DNA from: Meconema thalassinum
Taxonomy: Eukaryota > Arthropoda > Insecta > Orthoptera > Tettigoniidae
Length of the DNA stretch: 64,000 nucleotides
Direction: 5' to 3'
NCBI GenBank assembly: GCA_946902985.2
Contig: OX336395.1
Span: 19,322,708-19,386,707, forward strand
Of this stretch, positions 12,526-24,207 are shown in pieces (position 1 is the first letter of the stretch; every line of letters starts with the position of its first letter). The notes beneath the pieces were generated by a model. The model saw nothing but the letters and a program-made list of their open reading frames with translations, was not told where the DNA came from and searched no databases. The position numbers were made by a program, and so were the translations under genes.

Positions 12526-14043
12526 CAAGTAGTTCCGTGAAGAACTATACAGCCTATTTTCATATAGCCCACTTATTGCAACTATCAACATACACAATTT
12601 CAGTTTGATTGCTGTAATAGATTCGTAGATATTGAGGACCGACTAAATAATTCGGATGGTCGCCATGTTGGATTTTATATATGTAGGTCCTAGAGTTATG
12701 TACTGTTACATGCAGATTATTGTGTACGTGTAGTATTCAAACTTCAATCGCATGATTGGGACACTAGAAGTTACAAGGAGATTTTAAAATTTCGCACAGC
12801 TGCCATCTTTAGGTTATGGAAACAATTGAAATAAATTAGATGCTAGTGGATTACCATTCGTATAAGGATTTACTGTACCAAGTTTCACTGCTCTCGGATG
12901 GTTAAATTGCGATAAACGTCCATGTGATTATTTATACTTCGCGTCGCCGCCATGTTGGATTTGTGATCACCAGGTTATTTAAAGTCCTGTAAGTGAAGTT
13001 GAGTTCATAGCCTCTACGAACAATAAAAATTCAGTTTGATTGCTACAATAGATTCGTAGATATTGAGAGCCGTCTAAATATTTCGGATGGTCGCCATGTT
13101 GGATTGTTAAATGTATAGGCCATAGAGTGATGTACCATTATAGGATAATTATTGGGTAGGTTCATTATTCAAACTTTCACTTCGATTGCATGACTACATC
13201 AATAGAAATAAAAACTTAATTTTAAAATTCGCACAGCCGCCATCTTGAGGTTATGTAAACAATTGAACTAAATTAGATACCAGTGCATTACAATGTGTAT
13301 AAATATTTCCTGTACCAGATTTCAGTGCGTTTGGAGCATTAAATCGCGAGAAAGGTTTATTTCAAATTTTCTAATTCGCTTGGCCGCCATGTTTGTTTTG
13401 TATATAACCGTTTTTTTAAAGTCGTATAAATGGACTTCCAGTAGTGCCCTTTATCTCCGTACAAAACTTCAGGGAGATACCGCTAATAGTTTCAGAGATA
13501 CAGAATGCCGGTGAAATATTTCGCACATCCGCCATCTTGTGGTTATGTAAACAAATGAACGAAGTTAGTTGTCGGTGCATTACAATGTATATAAACATAT
13601 ACTGTACCATGTTTCATTGCGTTTGGTTGGATAAATCGCGCGAAACGTCTATTTAAAAGTCGCAACTTCGCTTGGCCGCCATGTTGGTTTTGTAGTTACC
13701 AGGTTTTCAAAGATCACATAAGTGAACTTATAGTAGTTCCTTTTATCACCATACATGATGTCAGGGTAATATCGGTAATCGTTTCGGAGATATTGAATGC
13801 TGGTGAAATATTTCGCACAGCCGCCATGTTGGATTGGTGAGTCGCAACAAAATTTGAAGGGCACGGTCGAGGTCGCCCGGAATAGTGCTATGAACTTACT
13901 GAGTTTCATTGAAATCGCTCCAGCCGTTTAGATTTTATTAGGGGGGGACACACACACGAATCACACACACACACACACACGCACACACACACGGACAAAA
14001 GGTGATCTCATAAGCCTATTTTTTCAAAATTGAAAATAGGCTA
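12526..14043 (+). repeat. 1.5-kb repeat family, copy 1 (146-bp periodic)
   Basis: It starts CAAGTAGTTCCGTGAAGAA and ends in a hairpin AGCCTATTTTTTCAAAATTG and its complement, preceded by a CA-rich microsatellite (about 13945-13995). Nine CGCCATNTTG-like motifs recur at about 12661, 12801, 12947, 13092, 13238, 13385, 13530, 13677 and 13822. Two alternating half-unit types make a dimer of about 292 bp. There is no coding capacity. Copies at 16801-18304 (same orientation) and 46474-47957 (opposite) share ends and layout. Class unknown; a non-autonomous transposon is the simplest reading. Confidence 0.85.
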
Positions 14044-14734
14044 ATAATGGTTGCCATGTTGGTATTCTATGTGTATGTATGTTGGCCAACCATGTGGAAC
14101 CTTTAATTATATAACGTCATGATATGACGAGGAAATACAAAATAATTTACAACTTATGAATATCACTTAACATTTATACCTTGTGGAGCTTTTTTAAATG
14201 GCCCGTTATTTTGTACCTCCTATTCTTTGTGCGCACTTTACCGTCATGCCTTGCCTACCGCTTCCTATTCGGCCGTTCCTGTTGCGGTTTAGTGGTCACG
14301 CTGCTAGTCCACTTTCCACCTGCTGTGTGTTTGAATGGTTTTCCTGCCGTGAGTAGGAGTTCCATCTTGATAATGAGGTATGGCACTTACAAAGGCCGTG
14401 CCGTCTCTGATCATCGCATGTTGCTCTATATTTGAGCGGTGTGTACTCAGGTCAACAGCCCTCAGCATCTCACGGCTGCTGATTGCCATTGCCTTCTGGT
14501 GTCATCACCTTTAGAGGTGTGACGGAAAAACGATGATTAGTGTGTTGGTGTTCCAGAAATAGGTAGTGTAATGCGGTGTTGGAAATATATTTACAATAGA
14601 CATGTTCATTCTCCTTGTTATCTGTAAAAAAAAATTCATTGTTAATTCCTCCTTTGCGTTGGAGACATATGTATGATGGCACCTCCTGGTTTGCCTGAAA
14701 TACATTTTAATATTGTGGGTACATATATTCAGTG
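14044..14734. other. Noncoding spacer in the gypsy 3' region
   Basis: No frame with recognisable content on either strand. Confidence 0.5.
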
Positions 14735-15420
14735 CATTGTTATCTTAATCTTACTTATTTTAGTGTATTGTTATCTTAATCTTACTTATCTTAATGTATT
14801 GTTATCTTAATCTTACTTATCTTAATGTATTGTTATCTTAGTCTTACTTATCTTAATGTATTGTTATCTTAATCTTACTTATCTTAATGTATTGTTATCT
14901 TAGTCTTACTTATCTTAATGTATTGTTATCTTTATCTTACTTATCTTAATGTATTGTTATCTTAGTCTTACTTATCTTAATGTATTGTTATCTTAGTCTT
15001 ACTTATCTTAATGTATTGTTATCTTAGTCTTACTTATCTTAATGTATTGTTATCTTAATCTTACTTATCTTAATGTATTGTTATCTTAATCTTACTTATC
15101 TTAGTGTATTGTTATCTTAGTCTTACTTATCTTAATGTATTGTTATCTTAATCTTACTTATCTTAATGTATTGTTATCTTAATCTTACTTATCTTAGTGT
15201 ATTGTTATCTTAATCTTACTTATCTTAATGTATCGTTATCTTAATCTTACTTATCTTAATGTATTGTTATCTTAGTCTTACTTATCTTAATGTATTGTTA
15301 TCTTAATCTTACTTATCTTAATGTATTGTTATCTTAATCTTACTTATCTTAATGTATTGTTATCTTAGTCTTACTTATCTTAATGTATTGTTATCTTAAT
15401 CTTACTTATCTTAGTGTATT
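14735..15420. repeat. 31-bp tandem repeat, about 22 copies
   Basis: The unit is built from ATCTTA-like words (TTATCTTAATCTTACTTATC followed by 11 more bases). Copies differ mainly by A/G at one position (TTAATC or TTAGTC). It lies within the 3' noncoding part of the gypsy element and runs straight into the hairpin cluster at 15421. Confidence 0.95.
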
Positions 15421-15610
15421 ATCGGGCTTACCCTGGCAATGGTTTTTAGTCGCCAGGCGCCGAGCGTGTTATCTTAATCTATTGTCGGGCTTACCCTGAT
15501 GACAGGTTTGTTTGTCATCAGGTGCCGAAATGTTTTATCTTAATGTAATTTATCCTAATGTGTTATCGGGCTTACCCTGGCAACGGATTTGAGTCGCCAA
15601 GCGCCGATCG
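15421..15610. repeat. Three related hairpins with differing stems
   Basis: Segments at 15421-15465, 15485-15528 and 15565-15608 all have the frame TCGGGCTTACCCTG, loop, then CAGG or CAAG and GCCGA. Inner stems differ: CCTGGC with GCCAGG in the first, CCTGATGAC with GTCATCAGG in the second, and a weaker version of the first in the third. Outer TCGG and CCGA can also pair. The segments are spaced by ATCTTAAT words from the preceding 31-bp repeat. Confidence 0.7.
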
Positions 15611-16800
15611 GCTTTACCTTAATTTAAAAAAAAATTGCCTTAAGCTATGTGAATTAGTACTTAAATGTAAGAATATGCTATATTTGCATCCGAATGGTTT
15701 TGCCTTAATCTAATTCCGAAATGTGCTGTAGCAGCTGTTTTACAACAGCGCTTATTAAATTTGCTTAATTCTAAGTTGCGTGTCAAATGCAACTGTCTTA
15801 CATGCTAAAATTTCGACCAGAGCGATCGTCTGAGGCAATTTACTTCCTCAGATCACCACCCGCGTGAATTCTAGAAACACCGGTTGTCTCTAGAACCACC
15901 GGATTCCGCTCCCTTAATATTAGTTGTCGACATTTATGTTACTAATTAATACTAGTTATTAATAAAATCCCGGGTGCCTGCGCTGCTGGGGAGCAAACGC
16001 TTCGCCCGGCCATCCTGTTCATTGCCGTTGTATTGGCATATGTTGCCACTATTCTTCCTGTGTCATGTTATTAATGTATTCATCGTTGTTGCTGGATCTG
16101 CCCACGAGGACCCCTTTGAGAGCTCGCCGCATTCCTCATTTACATCTCTGGCCGCCCGCTGCGTTACCATTTAAGCTCTGGTGACTCGCTGTCAGCCATT
16201 TATGTGGGCACGGGTTCGAATGATCGCATTCATTCCATGTATATTATTCATTATTTGATTATGTATTATTCATTTGTTTGGTTGTCTTCACCTTCGCCAC
16301 GCGAGGCAAGGACTTGTCGGATCTAGGGTTTATCCCGCTGAACTCTGAGACCCTGCTTCACTCCTGCGAGTAGGAGACTAGCTTCTCGCCCTAGAAGCTC
16401 TACTTACTTACGTACTAAACTAGGAGTCTAGTCCTAATTTGGTCGTCCCTAGGGTCATCTCCTGAGTCCCGTGTGGAGCTGGCTATTTCTCCCCCCGTTC
16501 GTCAAAAGTCTCCCCTGCAGGTCTCGCTTCGATGCCCGTAGCACATAGTGGGTGTAACCTTTCTTTGTCCCGGGGACAGGCTAGGTACTCCCGGGATTCC
16601 GAAGTTTGCCCGTGCTAGTTCATCGGCGCTTTGACCTTACGTAATTCCGTCTGTTATTTAGTCTGGGTCATTGAGTTAACCGGGGAAGGGCTCATCATCG
16701 CCTTACCCAGCTCTGTTCCGGTGTGGTGCCTCTGCCCTTCTGTTTACGCTGTCATCACCATTCAGCGTGACATCAGATTCCTTTTTTTTAAATATAAAAA
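15611..16800. other. Noncoding part of the gypsy 3' region
   Basis: No convincing coding frame on either strand. Base composition is mixed, with GC-rich stretches unlike the flanking repeats. A TTTTTTTTAAATATAAAAA stretch precedes the second 1.5-kb repeat. Confidence 0.45.
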
Positions 16801-18304
16801 CAAGTAGTTCCGTGAAGAATTCTACAGCCTATTTTCATATATCCTGCTCATGTTAATTGTCTCTATCAACATACAAAATTTCAGTTTAATTGCTTTAACA
16901 GATTCGTAGATATTGAAAACCGTCTAAATATTTCAAATGGTCGCCAGGATGGATTTTTATTTTTCTACTATTACATGAAGATTATTGTGTACGTGTGGTA
17001 TTCAAACTTCAATCACATGATTAGAACACAAGAAGTAAAAACGAGATGTTAAAAGTACGCACACCAGCCATCTTGTGATTATGTAAACAATTGAAATAAA
17101 TTAGATGCCAGTGGATCAACATTTGTATAAGCATTTAACGTGCAACGTTTCACGGCACTCGGATAGTTAGTTCGCGAGAAACGTCCATTTAAATATTTAT
17201 ACTTCGCGTCGCCGCCATGTTGGATTTGTGCTCACCAGGTTACTGAAAGTCCTATAGGTGAACATATGTTCATAGTCTCTATGAACATTAAAAAAATCAG
17301 TTTGGTTGCTGTAAAAGATTCATAGATATTGAGGACCGTCTAAATATTTCCGAAGCTTGCCATTTAGGATTGTTATATGTATAGGCCATAGAGTTATGTA
17401 CCATTCAAGGACAATTATTGCCTAGCTTCATTATTCAAACTTTCACTTCGATCGCATGATTACGACACAAGAATAAAACTTAGTTTTAAAATTTCGCACA
17501 GCCGCCATCTTGAGGTTATGTAAACAATTGAATTGAATTAGATGGCAGTGCATTACAATCTGCAAAATCATTTACTGTACCACATTTCACTGCGCTCAGA
17601 GAGTTAAATCACGAGAAAAGTCTATTAAAATATTTCAAATTCGCTTGGTCGCCATGTTCGTTTTGTACTTTACAGGTTTATGAAATATACATAGGTAAAC
17701 TTGTATCAGTACCCTTTATCACCGTACAAAATTGCATGATGATATCTGTAACAGTTTTGGAGATATAGAATGTCAGTGAAATATTTCGCACAGCCGCCAT
17801 TTTGAGATTATGTAAACAATTGAACTAAATTAGACTCCAGTGCATTACAATGTGTATAAACATTTGCTGTACCAAGTTTCATTACGTTTGGATAGTTAAA
17901 TCGCGAGAAATGTCTATTTAAAAGTCTCAATTTCGCTTGACCGCCATGTTGGTTTTGTAGTCACCAGGTTTTTGAAAGTCTCATATGTGAACTTCTAGTA
18001 GTGCCCTTCATCACCGTACACAATTTCAGGACGATATCGGTAATAGTTTCTGAGATATTGAATGCTAGTGAAATATTTCGCACAGCCGCCATGTTGGATT
18101 GGTGAGACGTAACAAAATTTCAAGGGCACGGTCGAGGTCGCCGGGAATAGAGCTATGAACTTACCGAGTTTCATTGAAATCGCTCCACCCGTTTAGATTT
18201 TATTAGGGGGGACACACACACACACCTCACACACACACACGCACACACACACGGACTAAAGGTGATCTCATATGCCTATTTTTTCAAAATTGAAAATAGG
18301 CTAA
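16801..18304 (+). repeat. 1.5-kb repeat family, copy 2 (146-bp periodic)
   Basis: Same start (CAAGTAGTTCCGTGAAGAAT) and same terminal hairpin as copy 1. CGCCA-type motif positions are about 16942, 17066, 17213, 17357, 17503, 17650, 17795, 17942 and 18087, so spacing is 144-147 bp except for the first interval of 124. It is clearly diverged from copy 1, far more than the enclosing LTRs differ from each other. Confidence 0.85.
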
Positions 18305-21268
18305 AAAATGAGTGTACTATGTAAATAATTTACTGGGTGATTATGTACATTTTTAAGTGTTCTGGGGTTGTAGAATCTTCGAAATGCATGGACTACTCTA
18401 GGTCTGTTGTCGCCATGTCGGACTTCCAGCGGTAATGCCTTGTTAATTTTCTTGGAGGCGTTAATAGGTTGTTGTGGCGTTGGATCCCTTGTTACTAGGC
18501 TCCGGGGGTATTATCTGTTGGATGGGCTTAAAGCATGGTAGGAGAGGGTTATGCATCGTTGGACTCCATGTTTATCGTGGCCGGGAGCCGGTGATGCTGC
18601 TGGGATGTCTTTACAGTGAGTGGACGGGGGTAGGTATTTCCCAAGTGTGTAAATTTTTTTCCAAAAAGGTGCCATGCAGGTTCAATAATAATAATAATAT
18701 CCCTGGTATGTGGGTGGGATTATTCCATGCGTGAGGATGGATATGAGGCGTATCCGCTCTCATTTAAGGATAGGTATAGGCTGAGGTGTAATAGTCCTAT
18801 GCCCCTTGCATGCGGGATTATTTGGTGAAAACAAAAGAGTTGTTATTGTGAATTTGGCCTCATTTCTTGCTTAGAGATATGCATTACGCTTAATGTTTTC
18901 CGACTCACCCCTAATACTCGGGTGTTAGCATTGCGGACCAGGGCGTAGTGGACCCTCTCTTTAGACGCATGAAGTCTATCAACCCCGATGTATATTTTGT
19001 CATGTAGTTTGGCTGTTTTTATGTGTTAATGTGTTTGTGTTGGATATTGTTGTGAGTGACAAGGTTATGGAAGGAAAAGGGTGGTATAATGGTAGCCCGT
19101 AGGTGGTGTCTTGGCCATCTTGCTGGCACCATCCCTCTCTACTCCTGTCATCCTCACTTGGTCATTACTTGGTCTCTATCCGCTCTTTGGGGTGGTTAAA
19201 TGCGGTGACGTTGTGACGTCCCGGCCTAATCTGGTCTCTTATCTATAATGTTAAAGTAGCAAGTGATTTGTAATGTAATTGGTCATGTCCTGATCGCCTA
19301 TGTTGGTTTTAAGATTAAAAAAAAAACAGAAGAGAAGTAGTTATTGGGGAGGGTTGTTCCCTCAGGGGATCTGTCTGTATTCGCCCCTGATTAGTGAGCG
19401 CGTGTGGGAAGGACGTGGTCGTAATTGTGATTAGCGCAGCTGCGTGTGTGTGGCTATGTTCCGCTACAGCACGCGGGCGGGTGGGCTGTTATCGCTAAGT
19501 TTTATCATGTGTTGTGTGGCTCATTGTCAGGCAGCGCGTGTAACTTGTTATCGCCCTTGTGAACATGCTCCTATGGCCCTAAGATAACATGGCCCACAGT
19601 ATCTGCATATTGCTAAATGCCAGGCCTATTGTAACATTGCTGAATTCTGTGCCAATATCCATGTGTACTGTATGTTAGTGTTGGTATAGTTTTTGTTTTT
19701 GTATGATAGTGTCATCATAGTCGCGTGTCATCAGCACTTCCGTTATAACAGAGTGTCTGTCGACGGCAGTGTTGCAATGTGCTGGAATTCGCAACTCAGT
19801 GTTTTTATTGTGATTTTGTTTTCATATTCCTGTTTACAGGAAGCTGCTAACGCTATGTGAAGGCTAACGCAACGTGACTTTAGCCATAGTTCGTGTGTTG
19901 CCATTTGTTTTGAATTCCGGGAGCGCCAATGTGTCAATCTGTCCTGTTTTTACTATCGATGTTGTGTGGCTACTTATTCCGTAAGACCTTTGCCTTGTGT
20001 AATTGCTATGACTTGTGTTTGGGAAGTCTATTTCCTATATTTGGGGTAATCGTAATTTTGCATGGCTTTTTGCCGGGAAAATGTGGTATTACCTGTTTTT
20101 GTGTCTGGGAGAGTTACGTCTCCCGTATCTAGGTGTTCGGGCGCTATGGTTCAGAGAAAAGTATTTTGTGGTCGCTAATGCCCTGAGTAGACTGTATAAA
20201 GAACCTCCCTGTTATTATAATTGTGCGCTCTCCCGCTTATGCACTTGTATGCTGTCCTATTTCCGTCTGAGTGGGATTCTGGATTTTTGTTTTCCACGGC
20301 ATCCGATTTTTACTGGGCATTCGGACCCGCGATCCCGTGTAATCCTCCGTGTTTCATGTCTGCGTTGTCTGTTGGGATTTTTGCCTTCCTAGTGTGGTTT
20401 CTGATTGTGTTTTTCGCGCCAAAAATACCATTGTTTAGTTTGTTTTTGGCACGACTGTGTTGTGTGATCGTGAGTTCGCACCCGCCTTGGTTTAAGGTCC
20501 TGGTGTTACAATTTTTTGTACTGTATGTCCCATGGCACGTGTATCGTGTGTTTGAGACACGCAGATGAAAATACGCTTTGGCGTGAAAAATTTGGGTCTT
20601 TTGGAACGCCCCTTGTATTCTAATTTTGAGAGTTAAAGGGTTTTGAAACTGCCGTGAACGAATGTGTATGTTCCAGCCAGGCCTGGAGTACTCTTAGGTT
20701 GTCCGTGTTAGTGAAAGTCGCCTACTCACGAGTGTGTTATCGCTGACTGCGATAGTATTAAGTTACAACCGTGCAGGAAATCCTTTGCTTGCTTGCTCGC
20801 CATATGTGCCGAGACAGTGTGTGTAGGTTTATTGACATGTCCTACTATTGTCTGCATATACAGCGTGTCTTGGGTCCCTCGCAACGTAAAAGAACCTTCC
20901 TTTAACTATATATTGTGTCCCCAAATTTTGTGTTGTAAGCGTGGGGTGAATATATTCTTGTTATTGGTAGTTAGCTGTGTCTATGTACGAGTGTCTCCGG
21001 GCCGCTAGTCGCGTGTTTGGTGACTAGGTGTCGGAAGTGATTTTATTATTTTGTGCGTATGAATATCTGTTAGTGTAACTGTCCTTTATTATTCTATCCT
21101 CCCATTGGATAGTTACCCGACCTTGCATTCCTGGTATCCAGAAGGTTGCGGGTAAGAGACCGTCTTTGTCCAGGGTAATTATTCCTGGTGCCTTTTAGGC
21201 TTGTGTCTCCGGGACAGTTCTGCCAAGTGTTAGGGTCGTATCCCGGTGCGGTCAGCGGGGTCCGAAGG
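18305..21268. other. Long noncoding region between integrase and repeats
   Basis: Where an envelope-like gene could sit in this element I find no minus-strand frame with signal peptide, cleavage site or membrane anchor. Plus-strand frames near 20015-20568 encode hydrophobic stretches but have no recognised domain and are probably chance. Confidence 0.5.
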
Positions 21269-22785
21269 CTATTTCTTGGCCTTCTTTTCACGTCTGCCAG
21301 TGGGGTCATTTCCATTCCTTTTGACAGTGTTCCCGCCTTTACGTGTAGGTGTCGTTTTGCGGGTGTGATATGCCTTCATACGGCGGGCGTGTATAGTGTC
21401 CTTAATGAGTTTTCGTCCATGGCGCACGCTGACTATGTAATTTAGGTCAGATACCTACCTACAGACTTTGAAGGGCCCTGACCAACGTGGCAGGAGGAAC
21501 TCGGACACATTTTTCTTACGGGCGGAATTGGAAACCATAACCAATTGCCCGGGTGTGTATTCCACGGTCTTTCTTTGCCGATCGTAGCGTTCTTTTTTTT
21601 TTTTTTGCGCCGCGGCTATGTTCTTTCTGGCGTCCATGCGAGCTATCTGCAAGTGCTCTAGCCGGGCTGCATTGTCTGGGAGAGTGTCCTGTGGGTTGCA
21701 TATGTTGTCTATGGGACTTCGAGGTGTATATCCGTGCAACAGGAAGTGTGGAGAGTGTTTTGAGGCCGTGGATATGGAAGTGTTGTAGCTAAATGTAATG
21801 GGCTGCTGGTAATCATCCCAGTATGTCCCTGTGTCCCCCGTGAATTTAGCTAGGGCTATTCCAATTATTTTGTTCATACTCTCCGTGAGTCCATTGGTTT
21901 GCGGGAAAAAACTCGTGGTCGTGTATGCCTTTATCCTGAGTATCTCCAAAAACTGTTGGAGCACTCTCGAGGTGAAAATAGTACCTCTATCGGATAGTAA
22001 GGTTTGGAATAGGCCATATCGTGTGACTATGTCAAATAGAAATTCGACTATGCTGTTCGTGTGTGCTTTGGGAACAGCCTTCGTAATCATGTATCGGGTG
22101 AGATACTCTGTGGCCACCAGTATGTATCTATTGCCTTTTTCAGATGTCGTAATGGGGCCTTTAACATCTATCCCGACTCAATGAAACAGCTCTCCTACGG
22201 GAATGGGGTTGAGTAATCCATGAGGCTTGCCAGGTCTTGTTTTAAATCGCTGGCAAGTGTGACAAGTCTTTACGAAGGTATCTATGTCGGCCTTCATGTT
22301 TACCCAGTAATACTTGTCTCGGATTCTATGGTATGTTTTATGCGTACCCAAATGTGCCCCTGCCATTGGGCTATTGTGGTGTCCGATCATGATATTCTCT
22401 TTCAATGACTCCGGAACCGCTATTGGTGCATTATCGTGCATGGCTGTGGGTTTAAATTTCAGTACCCCGTCTTTGTCTAGGAAAAATCGCCTAGACAGCC
22501 GTGCTGTCTTGGAGTCCACCTTATCCAAGTTTTCTAATGCCATTAGAATCTGTTTCAAGTATGGATCACGTTCTTGCTCCTGCTTGATGTTAACCACCGT
22601 CAGGGCAAAAGTGGGCATGTCGTCCCATTCGTGGTCCTTACTGTCATCTGGGGGGTCGGCTACTGGCAGCCTAGACAACCCATCTGCATCTAGGTGTGTA
22701 GCGCCTTTCTTGTGCTTGACCACGAATTTATATTCATACAGGCGGAATATAAACCTATTGAGCCGCGAATTTGGGTTTTAAATTT
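21269..22785 (-). pseudogene. pol: Gypsy integrase with end of RNase H, broken
   Basis: The minus-strand frame from about 22785 carries the RNase H tail (HKKGATHLDADGLSRLP), then the integrase zinc-binding region (GHHNSPMAGAHLGTH, then CHTCQ). The catalytic core follows: VGIDVKGP, LLSDRGTIFTS, and FFPQTNGLTE with the last acidic residue. A C-terminal DNA-binding tail ends near 21269. Integrase inserts the cDNA into chromatin. Lesions: a TGA after ELFH at 22178, where a CGA arginine codon is the likely ancestor; a TAG at about 21455; and a frameshift at about 22780 separating it from RT. The normal HPQTNG is FPQTNG here. Confidence 0.88.
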
Positions 22786-24207
22786 GTCCCAAAAAAGCAG
22801 GCTCGCGTGGTCAGTCACTACCGTGAACTGGATACCATAGAGGTATACCCGAAAATAGTTCACTCCCCATGAAAATGCCAGCATTTCCCGCTCTGTGGCA
22901 GAGTATCTAGTCTCAACGGCCGTTAGTTTTCTACTAGCATAAGCTATCGGCCGTATGCGCCCTTCTTCGTCTTCCTGTAATAGGGCCGCTCCCAGCCCGT
23001 ACTGGCTGGCATCCACGTGTAAAAAGGTGGGCCTATCACTATGGAAGTGTTGCAGTAATGGTGGTGAGGTCAATAGTTGCTTCAGAGTGTTGAAGGCATC
23101 TAAGTGTTCCTGTTTAATGCTGAAGGGCGTCTTTTCACGTGTGAGTTCGGTTAGGGGGTGGGCGATGTGCGCAAACCTGTGGATATATTTTCGGTAATAA
23201 GAGGCCAGCCCAATAAAACTGCGCAATTGTTTCAAATTTGTGGGCATTGGGATGCCCGTTATTGCGTCAGTCTTCGCTGGGTCGGGAATAATGCCCTCTC
23301 TGTTTACAATGTGGCCCAATATGTTAATCTGCTGTCTGGCAAATTGACATTTCGCAGGTTTAAGCCTTAGTTTGGCCTCTCTAATCCTTGCGAAAGCCTC
23401 CTCCAAATGTACGAGGTGTTCGTCAAAGGTGTTGGAGAAGACCGTTATGTCGTCCACGTAGACTAATACTGAACGCCATTTTAGACCTGAAAATGTTTTA
23501 TCCACTAGCTTTTGGAAGGTCTGGCTGGCGTTACGGAGGCCCATTGGTAACCTTGTATAGGTATATAGACCGTTCTCTGTAACGAACGCCAGCTTGTGCC
23601 TGTCCGGTTCATAGACGGGGATTGAATAGAATCCACTATAACAATCCATCGAACTGTACCAGCTAGCCCCGCCGAGGGCATCCAAATAGGTGTCAGCTCA
23701 TGGTAGTGGATAACTGTCATTTTCGATTAACTTATTGAGCCTCCGGTAATCAGTACAAAACCTGTGGGATCCGTCCCGTTTTTTGGTCAGCAGGACCGGG
23801 GCGCTGTAATTCGAAATTACGGGGACAATGACTCCTGCCTCGAGCATCTCTGTGATCTGAGTGTCGATGGCGTGTCTCTCCTTCTGACTCACCCTGAAGG
23901 AGGCCTGGTGGACTGGCCGGTCACTGGTGAGTGTGACGTGGTGTTCGATAAGGTCTGTCACTGCGAGATCCTTCATCGAATGGGCAAATATATCCCTATT
24001 GGCTTCTAGGAGCTCCGTGAGCCTTTTATCTTGCTCCGGTGTCAGGTTCTGTCTGTGAGTCTGATTGGCCGCCTTTTCTGTGTGTGTGTGTCTGTGTGTT
24101 TGGTGACTGTGTGCAGTGTAGAGGCCTGGTGCTCGTGGATTTCTTGCTCCGCTCAAATCCCATCTGTGTTTCTGGTGTATATCATGGGATGTGTGGTGAG
24201 CCTCTGG
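22786..24207 (-). pseudogene. pol: Gypsy reverse transcriptase and RNase H, broken
   Basis: The frame shows SNYSAPVLLTKKRDGSHRFC and TDYRRLN in the fingers, LPMGLRNASQTFQ, the catalytic YVDD at 23460-23449, and LGHIVNREGI in the thumb. RNase H follows (LHVDASQYGLGAALLQ, then VVTDHASL). It makes double-stranded cDNA from the element RNA. A TGA at 23700-23698 interrupts it right after NDSYPLP; the frame continues unchanged with ADTYLDALGG, so a single CGA-to-TGA change explains the break. The frame is open upstream to 24207, overlapping the OTU-protease frame by about 55 nt in the -1 register. I find no classical slippery heptamer in that overlap. Confidence 0.92.

Noticed and set aside
15485..15530. 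Hammerhead ribozyme, because CTGATGA and GAAA occur together
   Set aside because: The sequence after CTGATGA does not pair with that before GAAA, and the sibling hairpins lack CTGATGA.
20015..20568. Hydrophobic plus-strand frames as an antisense membrane protein of the gypsy element
   Set aside because: No recognised domain, two overlapping frames of similar length, and no sign of a start context; chance frames are likelier.
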